A DNA stretch of 64,000 bases from Pseudoflavitalea rhizosphaerae (lineage in GTDB: Bacteria; Bacteroidota; Bacteroidia; Chitinophagales; Chitinophagaceae), in the NCBI RefSeq assembly GCF_003991355.1, contig NZ_RCSU01000001.1, positions 682,001 through 746,000 on the forward strand, in the 5' to 3' direction. Under the pieces are notes generated by a model. It had not been told where the DNA came from, ran no database searches, and saw nothing but the letters and a program-made list of their open reading frames with translations. The position numbers and the translations under genes are program-made. This document shows positions 35,469 to 44,277 of this stretch, piece by piece. Within the stretch, counting starts at the first letter, position 1. Each line of letters begins with the position of its first letter.

Positions 35469-36782
35469 TTAAGGCAGGTTGTTGAAGTCAACCAAAGGCT
35501 GCTGTCCTGTTGGTGAACGGGAAAAGCCCGTATTGTAATTCACGAAATCTGAAAAGAATCCGCAATTGCGTAAGAAGAATATTCCATTTTCCACTCCACC
35601 CGCATAATCTTTTCGCTGCTGGTTCTGCGCAGTAGCATCTGCCGTGAATTTTGTGTTCACTATTTCAGTCCAGTTGCCCCCCGCAGTTTTAACCCACTGG
35701 TTATTGTAAAATGCTTTCCTGCCCTGCCAGCCATATTCAGGATTGAAGTTTTCCAGGAAAGAATAGAGCCCTGTAAGATATGTACTGGTATTGGGTTGCT
35801 TCCAGGTTGCAATGAATTGCCAATTGCCAGTTTCCGGCGCAAAGAACCAGGAAGAAAAAACAGTACTACCTGCTCCATCGGGCTTACCCTGCGTAAGGAA
35901 TTTGTAGGTTATGCCAGCCTGCCAGTTGAACAAGAGATATGTTTGTCCTCCTGTTCCTTCCCCGCCAAATGCATTATCCGCTACACCGGGACCTTTTCTT
36001 ACCAGCGTTGTTTTACCAACAGCGGGATCCCAAACAGAGAACAGCACCCTTCTTTCATTGAGCGAATTCACCTGGATGCCAAAATAACCTCCATTGAAAC
36101 CGTTGCTCATGAAATAAGAACCGATCTTATCTTCTCCCGAAGGCACCATCACTTCATTATAGAACCACTCGGTATTTGCAGGAGCAGTATATCCGAGATG
36201 AACGGAAGGACCGCGTCTCGACCAGTAAAAATTGGATTGGTCATTGGCAAAAAGAACATTGGCAGTAGTGGCAGAACCACTGATCACGATATCGGAAACC
36301 TCTGCAAAATAGTCGCCCGTTCTATTGATACCCTGCAGGTCCACCTTCACGTATCCGGCAGCTGAAACATTGATGGTGCCAGCCTGGTAAGTTCTAAATG
36401 TGCTTCCAGTAAGGTTATTCAATGTGAACGGCGTTCCATTCACAGTAACCTTTACAGAACTCGTTCCCGCAGGCACTTTGGCTTTAACAGCAACTTTCAG
36501 TTGTCCACTTTTCCCGATCCGGAAATATGTACTGGTAATGGTACCGGCGCTGGTCCAGTCAGTCAGACCATTCGCAGTGATCAACGTTTTGCCGCCTGCA
36601 GCCTGCTGCGTGAAATAAGCATTCCCTCCCAGGGGAATATTGATCGTAGCGGCGGCGGCTTCCCCGCCGGCAGGAGGTTGTTCCTCATTTTTGTTTTCCA
36701 CTTGTTGTTTGCTGCAGGAGCTTAAGATCAAACAGGCATACAACGCCCTTTCCAGGAAAGGCCAGGATAATAGAAAAGCCAT
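35469..36782 (-). CDS. DUF5077-DUF3472 lipoprotein
   Basis: 437 residues. A signal segment with lipobox Cys23 (CLILSSCSKQQ) is followed by a DUF5077-type beta domain (about 45-170, INIPLGGNAYFTQQAAGG ... FRIGKSGQLKVAVKAKVPAGTSSVKVTVNG). A DUF3472 domain follows (about 180-430, DQSNFYWSRRGPSVHLGYTAP ... NEVMVPSGEDKIGSYFMSNGFNGGYFGIQVNS). Such proteins are common in Bacteroidota glycan loci; they are thought to bind or process carbohydrate, but the role is not established. It is the last gene before the terminator at 35391-35443, 28 nt after the F5/8C gene. Confidence 0.85.
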   Translation of the reverse strand: MAFLLSWPFLERALYACLILSSCSKQQVENKNEEQPPAGGEAAAATINIPLGGNAYFTQQAAGGKTLITANGLTDWTSAGTITSTYFRIGKSGQLKVAVKAKVPAGTSSVKVTVNGTPFTLNNLTGSTFRTYQAGTINVSAAGYVKVDLQGINRTGDYFAEVSDIVISGSATTANVLFANDQSNFYWSRRGPSVHLGYTAPANTEWFYNEVMVPSGEDKIGSYFMSNGFNGGYFGIQVNSLNERRVLFSVWDPAVGKTTLVRKGPGVADNAFGGEGTGGQTYLLFNWQAGITYKFLTQGKPDGAGSTVFSSWFFAPETGNWQFIATWKQPNTSTYLTGLYSFLENFNPEYGWQGRKAFYNNQWVKTAGGNWTEIVNTKFTADATAQNQQRKDYAGGVENGIFFLRNCGFFSDFVNYNTGFSRSPTGQQPLVDFNNLP

Positions 36783-36810
36783 ACGTTATCTGATTTTTTG
36801 AGGTCAATGA

Positions 36811-37359
36811 TTATTTGGTTGTATATACATCGATCTCTCCCAGGAAAGTATGATTGGTTCCTGCCACCTGTGGCTCCAGCGCCGTGATCTTCAGGTAACG
36901 GTAACCATTAGCTGAAGAAACCGGGAATGGCTGCGCATCGTTGGTGATGGCAAACTGAAATTCTCCAAGACTTGAGAAATTCGTTCCATCCCCGCTTCCT
37001 TCGATCCTGAATTTCTTCATACCTACTTTATTGGGCGTGGCTGCCTGCCTGTTGGTAATGTCTACGGAAACGATGTGCAAACTGGACTTCATGTCTATCA
37101 ATACCCAGTGTGGATAAGGCACTACCACAGAGTAATCGGTATGCCAGTAGGTAGCAATATTTCCATCGATAGTTGCAGAAGCCTTTCCTGTATTCTCCCA
37201 GCCATCGGGTGTTTCAGAATCGGCAGTGGCCGTCCATTCCGATTTATCAGCTTTTGCAGCAGTAGACTTATCGTTGAACAATACAGCTTCCGGTTTATTA
37301 CAGGCTGTCATGGCGCAGAAGCAGGCCAGGACTATGCTATAGATTTTTGCTGATTTCAT
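36811..37359 (-). CDS. F5/8 type C (discoidin) domain lipoprotein
   Basis: 182 residues from ATG 37359 (the longer frame starts upstream within the SusD coding end). Lipobox Cys20 (CFCAMTACNKPEA). The rest is one discoidin/F5-8C jelly roll: TADSETPDGWENTGKASATIDGN, YWHTDYS, PHWVLIDMKSSLHIVSVDIT, FRIEGSGDGTNFSSLGEF, ending in YLKITALEPQVAG ... LGEIDVYT. This fold often binds galactose, fucose or other sugars, so it may act as an extra surface glycan-binding protein for the SusCD pair. It begins 7 nt after the SusD stop. Confidence 0.85.
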   Translation of the reverse strand: MKSAKIYSIVLACFCAMTACNKPEAVLFNDKSTAAKADKSEWTATADSETPDGWENTGKASATIDGNIATYWHTDYSVVVPYPHWVLIDMKSSLHIVSVDITNRQAATPNKVGMKKFRIEGSGDGTNFSSLGEFQFAITNDAQPFPVSSANGYRYLKITALEPQVAGTNHTFLGEIDVYTTK

Positions 37360-37366
37360 TGTCTGA

Positions 37367-38878
37367 TCAGGGATTTTGAGTGAGGTTTGGATTTTTGTTG
37401 ATCTCATTCCGGGGAATGAAGAAGATGACCCGGTTATCGGTGGGCTGTACTGTTTGATTCACATTACCGTTAACCACTTGTGAGCCGGGATAGTTCCTCA
37501 CCAGCGGTTTATTATTCCTGAAAAGATCATAAGCCCGATGGCCTTCAAAAGCCAGTTCCAGCCAACGTTCGTCCAGTACTGCGTCCAGAATTGTCCTGCC
37601 GCTGGCGGCAACGCTTGCGAGGCTATGAAGGGCAGCTCCGGAAAGGCCTGCCCGGGTGCGCAACACATTCACATCATCCAGCGCCAGTTGTTCATTGCCC
37701 AGTTTGGCATTGGCCTCTGCGCGGATAAGGTACATTTCTGCGAGGCGCATGTAAACCGGAGAGCTAAGATTGACGATCCCTTCCTGCAGACTGTACTTGT
37801 TGATATAGTACATCGGCGTATTGGGCGTTAGTTTCGTATTGTATTGAAGTATGCCGTTTTGTTTATATGGCGAAATGAAACTGTTACGAAGGTCTTCCGG
37901 ATACTTATTGAGGGAATCAACATATTTCAGGGAAGCGTAGATCTCTCCCCATCCGCTGTAGGCCTGGCTTTGCGCATTACCACTGGCATCTCCGCTGAAA
38001 TACATGGAGCCAATGGAGGAGAAGCCACGGTCTTCCGTTTTTGTATGACGAATGCAAAAGATCGTTTCCTCGTTCCCTTCGGGAACGCCGCGAAAATAAT
38101 TCGCATAGGCGCTACCGGTAAGCAGGTTATATCTTCCGGAGCTGATCACTTTATCAGCGTATTCGATCGCCTTGTCGTTTTCTTCTTTATACAGGTATAC
38201 CCTGCTCAATAATGCATATGCAACTTCTTTTGAAGCGAAGGGATTGGGCTTGCCCTGGGATCCGCCACGCATCAGGTCTGCAGCTTTTAAGAGATCATCG
38301 ATCACAAAATCATATACTTCTTTAACAGTACTGCGTGGCAGTGTAGCTTTTGCGGAATCAGACAAACCATCTTTCAGGACCGGAACACCGGGGTTGTTTC
38401 CATCGTTCTGCGGATATGGCCTTCCAAAGATCCTTACAAGATTGAAATGCATCATAGCCCTGATATAAAGGTTCTCTCCTTTCAATTGCCTGAGATCATC
38501 CGTTGCATCATCTTTTATCACTTCAATGATCCTGTTTGCCGCACCTGCGGCTTTGTAGGCCTGCCCCCAAAACAATTCGGGATGACTGGAAGTAACCAGA
38601 TGTGTGTAACGATAGGCCCTGGTGAGATCATCTGAAGAGTTCTGCCCCTGCGCTATTTCATCGGTAGGGTACTCAGAAAGGAAATGCCCGCTGCGTACAT
38701 AACCTTCATTCTTGAACAGTGCATAAGTGCCAACGGTAGCCGTTTCGATATCACCGGCATTGCTGAGTGCAGAATTCTCATCGATGGCAGTTGATGGTAC
38801 AAATGTTTTACGGCAGGCGGCCAGAGAAAGGGTAGCAATCGCAATGATGAATACAGATGGTATATTGATAGATTTCAT
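37367..38878 (-). CDS. SusD/RagB-type lipoprotein (locus C)
   Basis: 503 residues. Lipobox Cys22 (LSLAACRKTFV), the early SusD segment ALSNAGDIETATVGTYALFKNEGYV, TPR-like helices (GENLYIRAMMHFNLVRIFGRPYPQ) and the C-terminal RWLELAFEGHRAYDLFRNNKPL ... FIPRNEINKNPNLTQNP are all standard for this family. It partners the SusC encoded 17 nt upstream. Together with the F5/8C and DUF3472 lipoproteins it forms a surface glycan-capture set. Confidence 0.92.
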   Translation of the reverse strand: MKSINIPSVFIIAIATLSLAACRKTFVPSTAIDENSALSNAGDIETATVGTYALFKNEGYVRSGHFLSEYPTDEIAQGQNSSDDLTRAYRYTHLVTSSHPELFWGQAYKAAGAANRIIEVIKDDATDDLRQLKGENLYIRAMMHFNLVRIFGRPYPQNDGNNPGVPVLKDGLSDSAKATLPRSTVKEVYDFVIDDLLKAADLMRGGSQGKPNPFASKEVAYALLSRVYLYKEENDKAIEYADKVISSGRYNLLTGSAYANYFRGVPEGNEETIFCIRHTKTEDRGFSSIGSMYFSGDASGNAQSQAYSGWGEIYASLKYVDSLNKYPEDLRNSFISPYKQNGILQYNTKLTPNTPMYYINKYSLQEGIVNLSSPVYMRLAEMYLIRAEANAKLGNEQLALDDVNVLRTRAGLSGAALHSLASVAASGRTILDAVLDERWLELAFEGHRAYDLFRNNKPLVRNYPGSQVVNGNVNQTVQPTDNRVIFFIPRNEINKNPNLTQNP

Positions 38879-38895
38879 CGTTCAATTTTTATTCA

Positions 38896-41800
38896 TTAGA
38901 ATGAAATGTTCAGCCCCAAAAGGACCTTCTTGCTGATCGGGTATTTGATACTGCTCACCCCTTCTCCAAATACCACTTCAGGATCGGTTCCCGAGAAATT
39001 GGTGCCTGTCCAGAGATTGTCGCCACTGATGAAGATCCTTACACCAGACAATCTTGCCTTGCTGATCAGGGCAGCGGGAAGATCATAACCCAGGCGCACA
39101 TTCCGCAGGCGCATATAGCTGCCATCTTCCAGGTACCTGGTGGAAGTGGCATTGGAAGCGTCACTGCGACCGTGTATCGGTTTTGGATGTGTAGCGATAT
39201 CCCCGGGTTTTTCCCAACGGCTCCAGCCCGGCGCCAGCACCATCTGGTTATAACTTTCATACAAACCATCATTATCGAAATAGAAACGGCTGTCGTTGTA
39301 CACATAGTTGCCGTACACGAAATTCATGAACACACTCAGGTAAATGCCTTTGTAAGAAAATGTATTGGTGAAGCCTCCAGTGAATTTTGGCGCGGAAGAC
39401 TTACCGATGAACCGCCGCGTAGCTGCATTGTAACTATTGGTGTAGGTATTGTATTCTTTTCCATCTGCATCTTTCAATACTTTTTCCCATAGTGGATTGC
39501 CATTTTCCGGGTCAACACCAGCCCAAACAGGCATGAACCATTCATCCATATCATGCCCTACAGCAATGGGCTGACGAGCGGCAGGATTCACTTCTGTGCG
39601 GCCCTTGTTCACAGCCAGTACCCTGTTCTTATTGAAAGCCATATTAAAACCGGTCTCCCATTTGAACTCACCTGTCAGGTTCTTTGTTTCGAGGTTGAAT
39701 TCGAGTCCGCGGTTCCTTACCGTACCTACATTCTCCCATACATAACTGTAACCAGTAGTTGCAGCCAGCGGTGTTTGGAATAACAGAGCTGCCGATTGTT
39801 TCTGGTACAGATCGAAACTCAGGTTGATCCTTTTGAACAACCCCAGGTCAACACCCAGGTTGGCGGTCTTAATCCTTTCCCAGGAGAGATCGGGATTACC
39901 CTTTTGGTCCGGATAGGCACCAGGCGCATTCGCATAACTGGCGGACTGTGAAATGGAATAAAGCCCCATCGCTGCATAATCCCCAAATTCAGCATTGCCT
40001 GTGGTTCCGTAACTGGCGCGGAGTTTCAGAAAATCCACTGCACGCAGGTTCATGAACTTTTCATTGGTAATGACCCAGGATGCACCCAACTGGAAGAAAT
40101 TGGCGCTGGGGTTATTACTTCCGAAACGGGAAGAATAATCATTTACGATCGAGCCCACAAAGAAATACCTGTTATCGAAATTGTAATCGGCCTGCGCCAG
40201 CAGTTTGCTGAAGATATATTCGTTCACACCACCAGTGATATTCTTCTTTTCACCCGTAGCTGTTGTTAAGGCATCCCTGCCCGGAGGAAGGCCTGTAGCA
40301 TAAGTGTTCACTACATCATAATAAGATTTTTCGATTTCTGAAACTGCGAGTACACTCAGATTGTGAAGGCCGAAATTATTATCATACCGGATCCTGTTTG
40401 AAGTCAGTAGCACATTTGTGTAGGTGAGTTCATTGTAAACAGCGCCGCCATCGGTGGCCCCTTCCTTGGAACGTTTGTCGTAGTACGCATCGCTCCTGTA
40501 ATTGTAGAACCTGGCCCTGTTGTAGGATGCAAGACTGAAATGCCTTGAAAGTTTGTAATCAAGGTTAAGGTCGCCATTGATGTTCAGACTTCTGGCTTTG
40601 GAGAAATTGTATTGTAAGGAATGAAGGAAATTATCACGGTCCCTGCCGTACCAGTTCTCGAACCTGGCATCTATCGGTTGTCCGGCACTGTTATAGGCGG
40701 AATCAAAAGGCAGGTTGAGATAAGCATCGTATACCGTAGCATCCGGATTATAGGTATCCTGTGTGAAGATGCCGTTCATCAGGAAACTCACCTTGAAGCG
40801 GTCTGTCACTTTCTGTGTAAGGTTGGCGCGGAAATTATAGGCTTTCTTGCCATTATCGATCAGAGTTCCTTCTTCCTTGTAATAGTTTCCGGAGAGATAG
40901 TATTGTGTTTTTTCACTCCCGCCGGATACGGATAAATTATGGCTGTTCACCATGGCAGTTCTGAAGGCCTGATCCCACCAGTTGGTATTCGTTTTCAACA
41001 CAGCCGGGTCCGGATTGTAAAAAGTTTGCTGATAGTCATAAAGCTGCTGCGTGTTCATCAGCTTGAAATTACCATTGGTGGCTTTGCTGTAGCCGATAGT
41101 TGAACTCAGCTCAATCCTTGTTTTCCCGGCCTTTCCCGATTTAGTAGTGATGATGATCACGCCATTGGCCGCCCTGGAGCCATAAAGTCCCGTGGCTGCA
41201 GCATCTTTCAAAATGGTAACTGATTCAATATCATTAGGATTAAAAGTACCGCCGATATTTCCATCAACTACATACAAAGGAGTGGTAGCGGCAGTGATGG
41301 TGCCTGCGCCACGGATCAGCACGTTCGACTCAGAAGTTGGGTCTCCGGATGCGGTAGACACTACAACCCCCGGTGCTTTCCCCTGTAGCAGACTGCTAAG
41401 CTCATTAGATGTTACATCACGCAGCTTACTGCCAGACACCACGGACACGGCACTGGACAACTGTGATGCTCTTTTGGAGGAATATCCCACAATCACCACT
41501 TCCTTTTCTTCCGTCACCTCTTTTTGCATCAGTACTGAGATCACCGGATCATTCCCGATCACAACAGTTATTTTTTTGTACCCGACGATAGAGAATTCCA
41601 GCTCATCGCCCTTCCTGGCATTGATGGTAAAGGCGCCATTGACATCTGTACTGGTACCCCTTCCGGTTGTCTTCACTATAACGGACACACCTTGCAATGG
41701 CGCCCCGGAAGCGTCTCTTACCATACCGCGAAATTCGGGAAGTGGATCCTGCTTTGAGATGATGAAGGATCCCGGCGCCATACCGGCCGCCCTGGGACTG

Positions 41801-42147
41801 ATGATGACGTATTTTTCCGCCATCTTGAATTCCAGTGGACGGTCATGGAAGATAAGACCAAGAGCTTTCTCCAGTGGCATATCCTTCACGTCTATGCTCA
41901 CCGGACCTGCTTTGCTGATCAGTTCTTTCCCATAAATGAACCTGACACCACTTTGTTTTTTGATGTTCAATAGTACTTTCTCAAGTGGTTTGTTCCTGAC
42001 GGACAGTGTGACTAACTGGCCGAATGTTCCTGCGGACACCTGCAGACAGGTGATCAGCAGTATCGATGCAATCAATTTCATAACCCTTAATAATTTAAGA
42101 GCTCCACTTCGAAAGCTAACGAAGCGGCCATTTGCAGTTAAATGCAT
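38896..42147 (-). CDS. SusC/RagA TonB-dependent receptor with STN domain (locus C)
   Basis: 1083 residues. As in loci A and B, about 20 polar residues precede the signal segment (VMKLIASILLITCLQVSAGTFGQ). Then an STN domain (about 46-112, LEKVLLNIKKQSGVRFIYG), a carboxypeptidase-like fold (about 140-205, VRDASGAPLQGVSVIVKTTGRG), a TonB-box-like KEVVIVGYSS, a plug (SLLQGKAPGV ... PLYVVDGNIGG ... TILKDAAATGLYGSRAANGV) and a barrel ending in GLNISF. The STN domain links it to the FecR at 42288. The start context CAAAGCTATG is the one shared by the three STN-SusC genes. Confidence 0.93.
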   Translation of the reverse strand: MHLTANGRFVSFRSGALKLLRVMKLIASILLITCLQVSAGTFGQLVTLSVRNKPLEKVLLNIKKQSGVRFIYGKELISKAGPVSIDVKDMPLEKALGLIFHDRPLEFKMAEKYVIISPRAAGMAPGSFIISKQDPLPEFRGMVRDASGAPLQGVSVIVKTTGRGTSTDVNGAFTINARKGDELEFSIVGYKKITVVIGNDPVISVLMQKEVTEEKEVVIVGYSSKRASQLSSAVSVVSGSKLRDVTSNELSSLLQGKAPGVVVSTASGDPTSESNVLIRGAGTITAATTPLYVVDGNIGGTFNPNDIESVTILKDAAATGLYGSRAANGVIIITTKSGKAGKTRIELSSTIGYSKATNGNFKLMNTQQLYDYQQTFYNPDPAVLKTNTNWWDQAFRTAMVNSHNLSVSGGSEKTQYYLSGNYYKEEGTLIDNGKKAYNFRANLTQKVTDRFKVSFLMNGIFTQDTYNPDATVYDAYLNLPFDSAYNSAGQPIDARFENWYGRDRDNFLHSLQYNFSKARSLNINGDLNLDYKLSRHFSLASYNRARFYNYRSDAYYDKRSKEGATDGGAVYNELTYTNVLLTSNRIRYDNNFGLHNLSVLAVSEIEKSYYDVVNTYATGLPPGRDALTTATGEKKNITGGVNEYIFSKLLAQADYNFDNRYFFVGSIVNDYSSRFGSNNPSANFFQLGASWVITNEKFMNLRAVDFLKLRASYGTTGNAEFGDYAAMGLYSISQSASYANAPGAYPDQKGNPDLSWERIKTANLGVDLGLFKRINLSFDLYQKQSAALLFQTPLAATTGYSYVWENVGTVRNRGLEFNLETKNLTGEFKWETGFNMAFNKNRVLAVNKGRTEVNPAARQPIAVGHDMDEWFMPVWAGVDPENGNPLWEKVLKDADGKEYNTYTNSYNAATRRFIGKSSAPKFTGGFTNTFSYKGIYLSVFMNFVYGNYVYNDSRFYFDNDGLYESYNQMVLAPGWSRWEKPGDIATHPKPIHGRSDASNATSTRYLEDGSYMRLRNVRLGYDLPAALISKARLSGVRIFISGDNLWTGTNFSGTDPEVVFGEGVSSIKYPISKKVLLGLNISF

Positions 42148-42160
42148 AGCTTTGCATTAC

Positions 42161-42266
42161 GTTTTGGTGATAAAAAATGATACTCCTATTTCGTTTTCAT
42201 TACCGGACCGGATCCGGATCTCTCCGGATGTAAACCGCCTCGTCTGATACACGGAGCGGTTTTTTT
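42161..42266 (+). ncRNA. Candidate cis-antisense RNA opposite the leader of SusC locus C
   Basis: On the plus strand TAGCTTTG (42147-42154) begins opposite the A of the SusC ATG. After 6 nt comes GTTTTGGTGATA (42161-42172); a hairpin ATCCGG / CCGGAT (42212-42217 with 42224-42229) and the terminator at 42232-42266 follow. The predicted RNA is about 106 nt. It is the third example of the same layout in this window. The -33 box is not evident. Confidence 0.45.
42232..42266 (+). terminator. Rho-independent terminator, antisense to SusC C leader
   Basis: AAACCGC (42232-42238) pairs with GCGGTTT (42256-42262), followed by more T to 42266, on the plus strand, while FecR and SusC run on the minus strand. 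The loop is long (17 nt), so it is weaker than the one at locus A. Confidence 0.55.
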
Positions 42267-42287
42267 ATGGATCGAAAACCTGTTGCC

Positions 42288-43439
42288 TTAGTTATTTTTC
42301 ATTACAACTACCCTTTTCCCTTCCACCAGGAACTTTACCTGCCTGGTCATTTCCAATAATTCCAGGAATCGGGCCAATGGAAGGTCCCTCTCCATCTCCG
42401 CTACAAAAGTTTCCTGAATTTTATCTTTATATACAACTTCAATATTGTACCATCTTGCCAATTGCTGCATGATCTGCTCTACCGTACTACCGTTGAACTG
42501 GAACTTTCCATTTTTCCATGCCATCACCTCATCTACATCCACTGCTTCAATCAAACCCAGTTTTCCATCACTATCCAATTGTGATTGTTCTCCGGGCTTC
42601 AACTCCAGCGATGGGCCATCTTTCTTGCTAACCACTTTTACTTTCCCTTCCAGCAAAGTGGTTTGAATATCCTGCCTGTCATAAGTATTCACATTGAAGT
42701 GAGTGCCCAGCACATCTACCTGCTGTTGATCAGACACTACTTTGAAAGGGACCTTTTTCCCTTTTCCATCTTTTACAGCCGCTACTTCAAAATATACCTG
42801 ACCGGTCACTTCCACTATCCTCTCTGCCTCTCCAAATGTGGCAGGAAAGCGAATGGACGACATTGCATCCAGCCATACCCTTGTACCATCAGCCAATTGC
42901 AGACGGAAAGTGCGTCCTTTTTCCGTTGCTATGGAATTGTATACTGTAGCAGCTGATTGTGTGCCCAGGTAGGTGATACTCCCTTCTTTCTTCACGGCCT
43001 GCATTCCCTGCAGGGAAAGCGCTCCATTGGCAACCGTATCAAGTATCCTGCTACTGCCATCGGCCAGGGTCAGGACTACCTGCTGACGCGCAGGAAAGAT
43101 ATCATTCCGGTACCTCGATTCTTCAGCAGCTATTCGTATTTCGCTCTTCTTTCCGGAGAAAAACATCCAGGCGCCACCACAAAGCACTAATAACAAAACT
43201 GCTGCCGCAGCCCACCAAACTTTACGAAAAGACCAGACCACTGCTGGTTTTGCATTTATTCTTCCCAGTATTTGTTCTTCCATTTCCTCCTGAACCTGCT
43301 CCTTCTCTCCTTCATTCCACTCCCACTCACCCGTTTCAACCAGCCGGACATACCATTGTTCTACCCATTGGGTTTCTTCGGGTGTGGATTGTCCGGACAG
43401 GTATTTTTCAAGGAGGGCTTTTGCCTTCTTTTCATCCAT
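42288..43439 (-). CDS. FecR-family anti-sigma factor (locus C)
   Basis: 383 residues. The cytoplasmic part is about 1-73 (KAKALLEKYLSGQSTPEETQWVEQWY). A membrane segment lies at about 74-94 (VWWAAAAVLLLVLCGGAWMFF). The periplasmic FecR domain shows STEKGRTFRLQLADGTRVWLDAMSSIRFP-type sequence (with IATEKG at its start) and GQVYFEVAAVK, then a DUF4974-like C-terminus ending in RVVVMKNN. It pairs with the sigma factor encoded 72 nt upstream and with the STN-SusC downstream. Confidence 0.92.
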   Translation of the reverse strand: MDEKKAKALLEKYLSGQSTPEETQWVEQWYVRLVETGEWEWNEGEKEQVQEEMEEQILGRINAKPAVVWSFRKVWWAAAAVLLLVLCGGAWMFFSGKKSEIRIAAEESRYRNDIFPARQQVVLTLADGSSRILDTVANGALSLQGMQAVKKEGSITYLGTQSAATVYNSIATEKGRTFRLQLADGTRVWLDAMSSIRFPATFGEAERIVEVTGQVYFEVAAVKDGKGKKVPFKVVSDQQQVDVLGTHFNVNTYDRQDIQTTLLEGKVKVVSKKDGPSLELKPGEQSQLDSDGKLGLIEAVDVDEVMAWKNGKFQFNGSTVEQIMQQLARWYNIEVVYKDKIQETFVAEMERDLPLARFLELLEMTRQVKFLVEGKRVVVMKNN

Positions 43440-43511
43440 TGTTAGGCCGATTGATATTATATAATAGTCCGGCGGGAATGCCGGAGGGGGTAAAAAAAAA
43501 TAAAATAATTT

Positions 43512-44105
43512 CTAAAAAAAGAGATGATACAGGATGGCAGACACGGCAGCTTTATTAAAACCCAGTGCTGCTTTGATCAACTGAAGGGCGTGCTGGATAT
43601 GTTTCTTCACGGTTTCCGAAGATATACCAAGCTTTTCTGCTATTTCCTGGTGAGAAAGATGTTCATGACGACTCAGTTGGTACGCTGCTTTCATTTTGGG
43701 AGGCATTCTGGAAACTGCGTTCCTGATCGTTTGCTGAACCTGCTTCACATGCAATTGAATTTCTGCAGTAGGAGGAAAATTATCTTCTGCCACTTCAGTG
43801 AGCAAAGAAAGATAATCGCGGCGGGTAATGTTTTTTTCAATGTAGTGAATGGCCTTGTACCTTACGCTGGTCTGGAGATAGGCAGACAAACTGCCTTCGA
43901 TCCGGAGTTCCTTCCTCCTTGTCCAAAGGGAAAGAAAAACATCCTGTACAACATCTTTGGCTTCCTGGCTGCTTCGCAGGGCTTTGGCGGCCGTCAGGAA
44001 CAATCCCTCCCAGTACCTGCGATAGATCAGGGTGAATGCCTGCTGGTCATCACTGCAAATCATTGCCAGCAGTGCATCGTCTGTATGAGTTGTTGTAAAG
44101 GGCAT
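43512..44105 (-). CDS. ECF RNA polymerase sigma factor (locus C)
   Basis: 197 residues from ATG 44105 (MPFTTTHTDDALLAMICSDD); the frame is open 11 codons further upstream, but this start matches the family. Region 2: QAFTLIYRRYWEGLFLTAAKAL ... AKDVVQDVFLSLWTRR. Region 4: VSRMPPKMKAAYQLSRHEHLSHQEIAEKLGISSETVKKHIQHALQLIK. The only ECF gene in the window with an ATG start in a normal position. It should activate the SusC-SusD-F5/8C-DUF3472 operon once FecR releases it. Confidence 0.92.
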   Translation of the reverse strand: MPFTTTHTDDALLAMICSDDQQAFTLIYRRYWEGLFLTAAKALRSSQEAKDVVQDVFLSLWTRRKELRIEGSLSAYLQTSVRYKAIHYIEKNITRRDYLSLLTEVAEDNFPPTAEIQLHVKQVQQTIRNAVSRMPPKMKAAYQLSRHEHLSHQEIAEKLGISSETVKKHIQHALQLIKAALGFNKAAVSAILYHLFF

Positions 44106-44277
44106 GTTTTGGTAGAAATAAAAATAAGGAAAATACATTCACACAAAATGCGCAATCGTTTGTGTAGAATTCAGGGTTTCCGTTTTGCGTAAACAGTAAT
44201 TCCCAATCCGGCTCGCTCCAATCCCTCCTGCCCTGCAACTTTGCCCGCATACAAAAACCAACCTTCACTCAATCACC

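Noticed and set aside
41192-41935. 247-codon plus-strand ORF opposite SusC of locus C
   Set aside because: Antisense shadow of STN, carboxypeptidase-like and plug regions; product is low-complexity Ser/Thr/Pro with no family.
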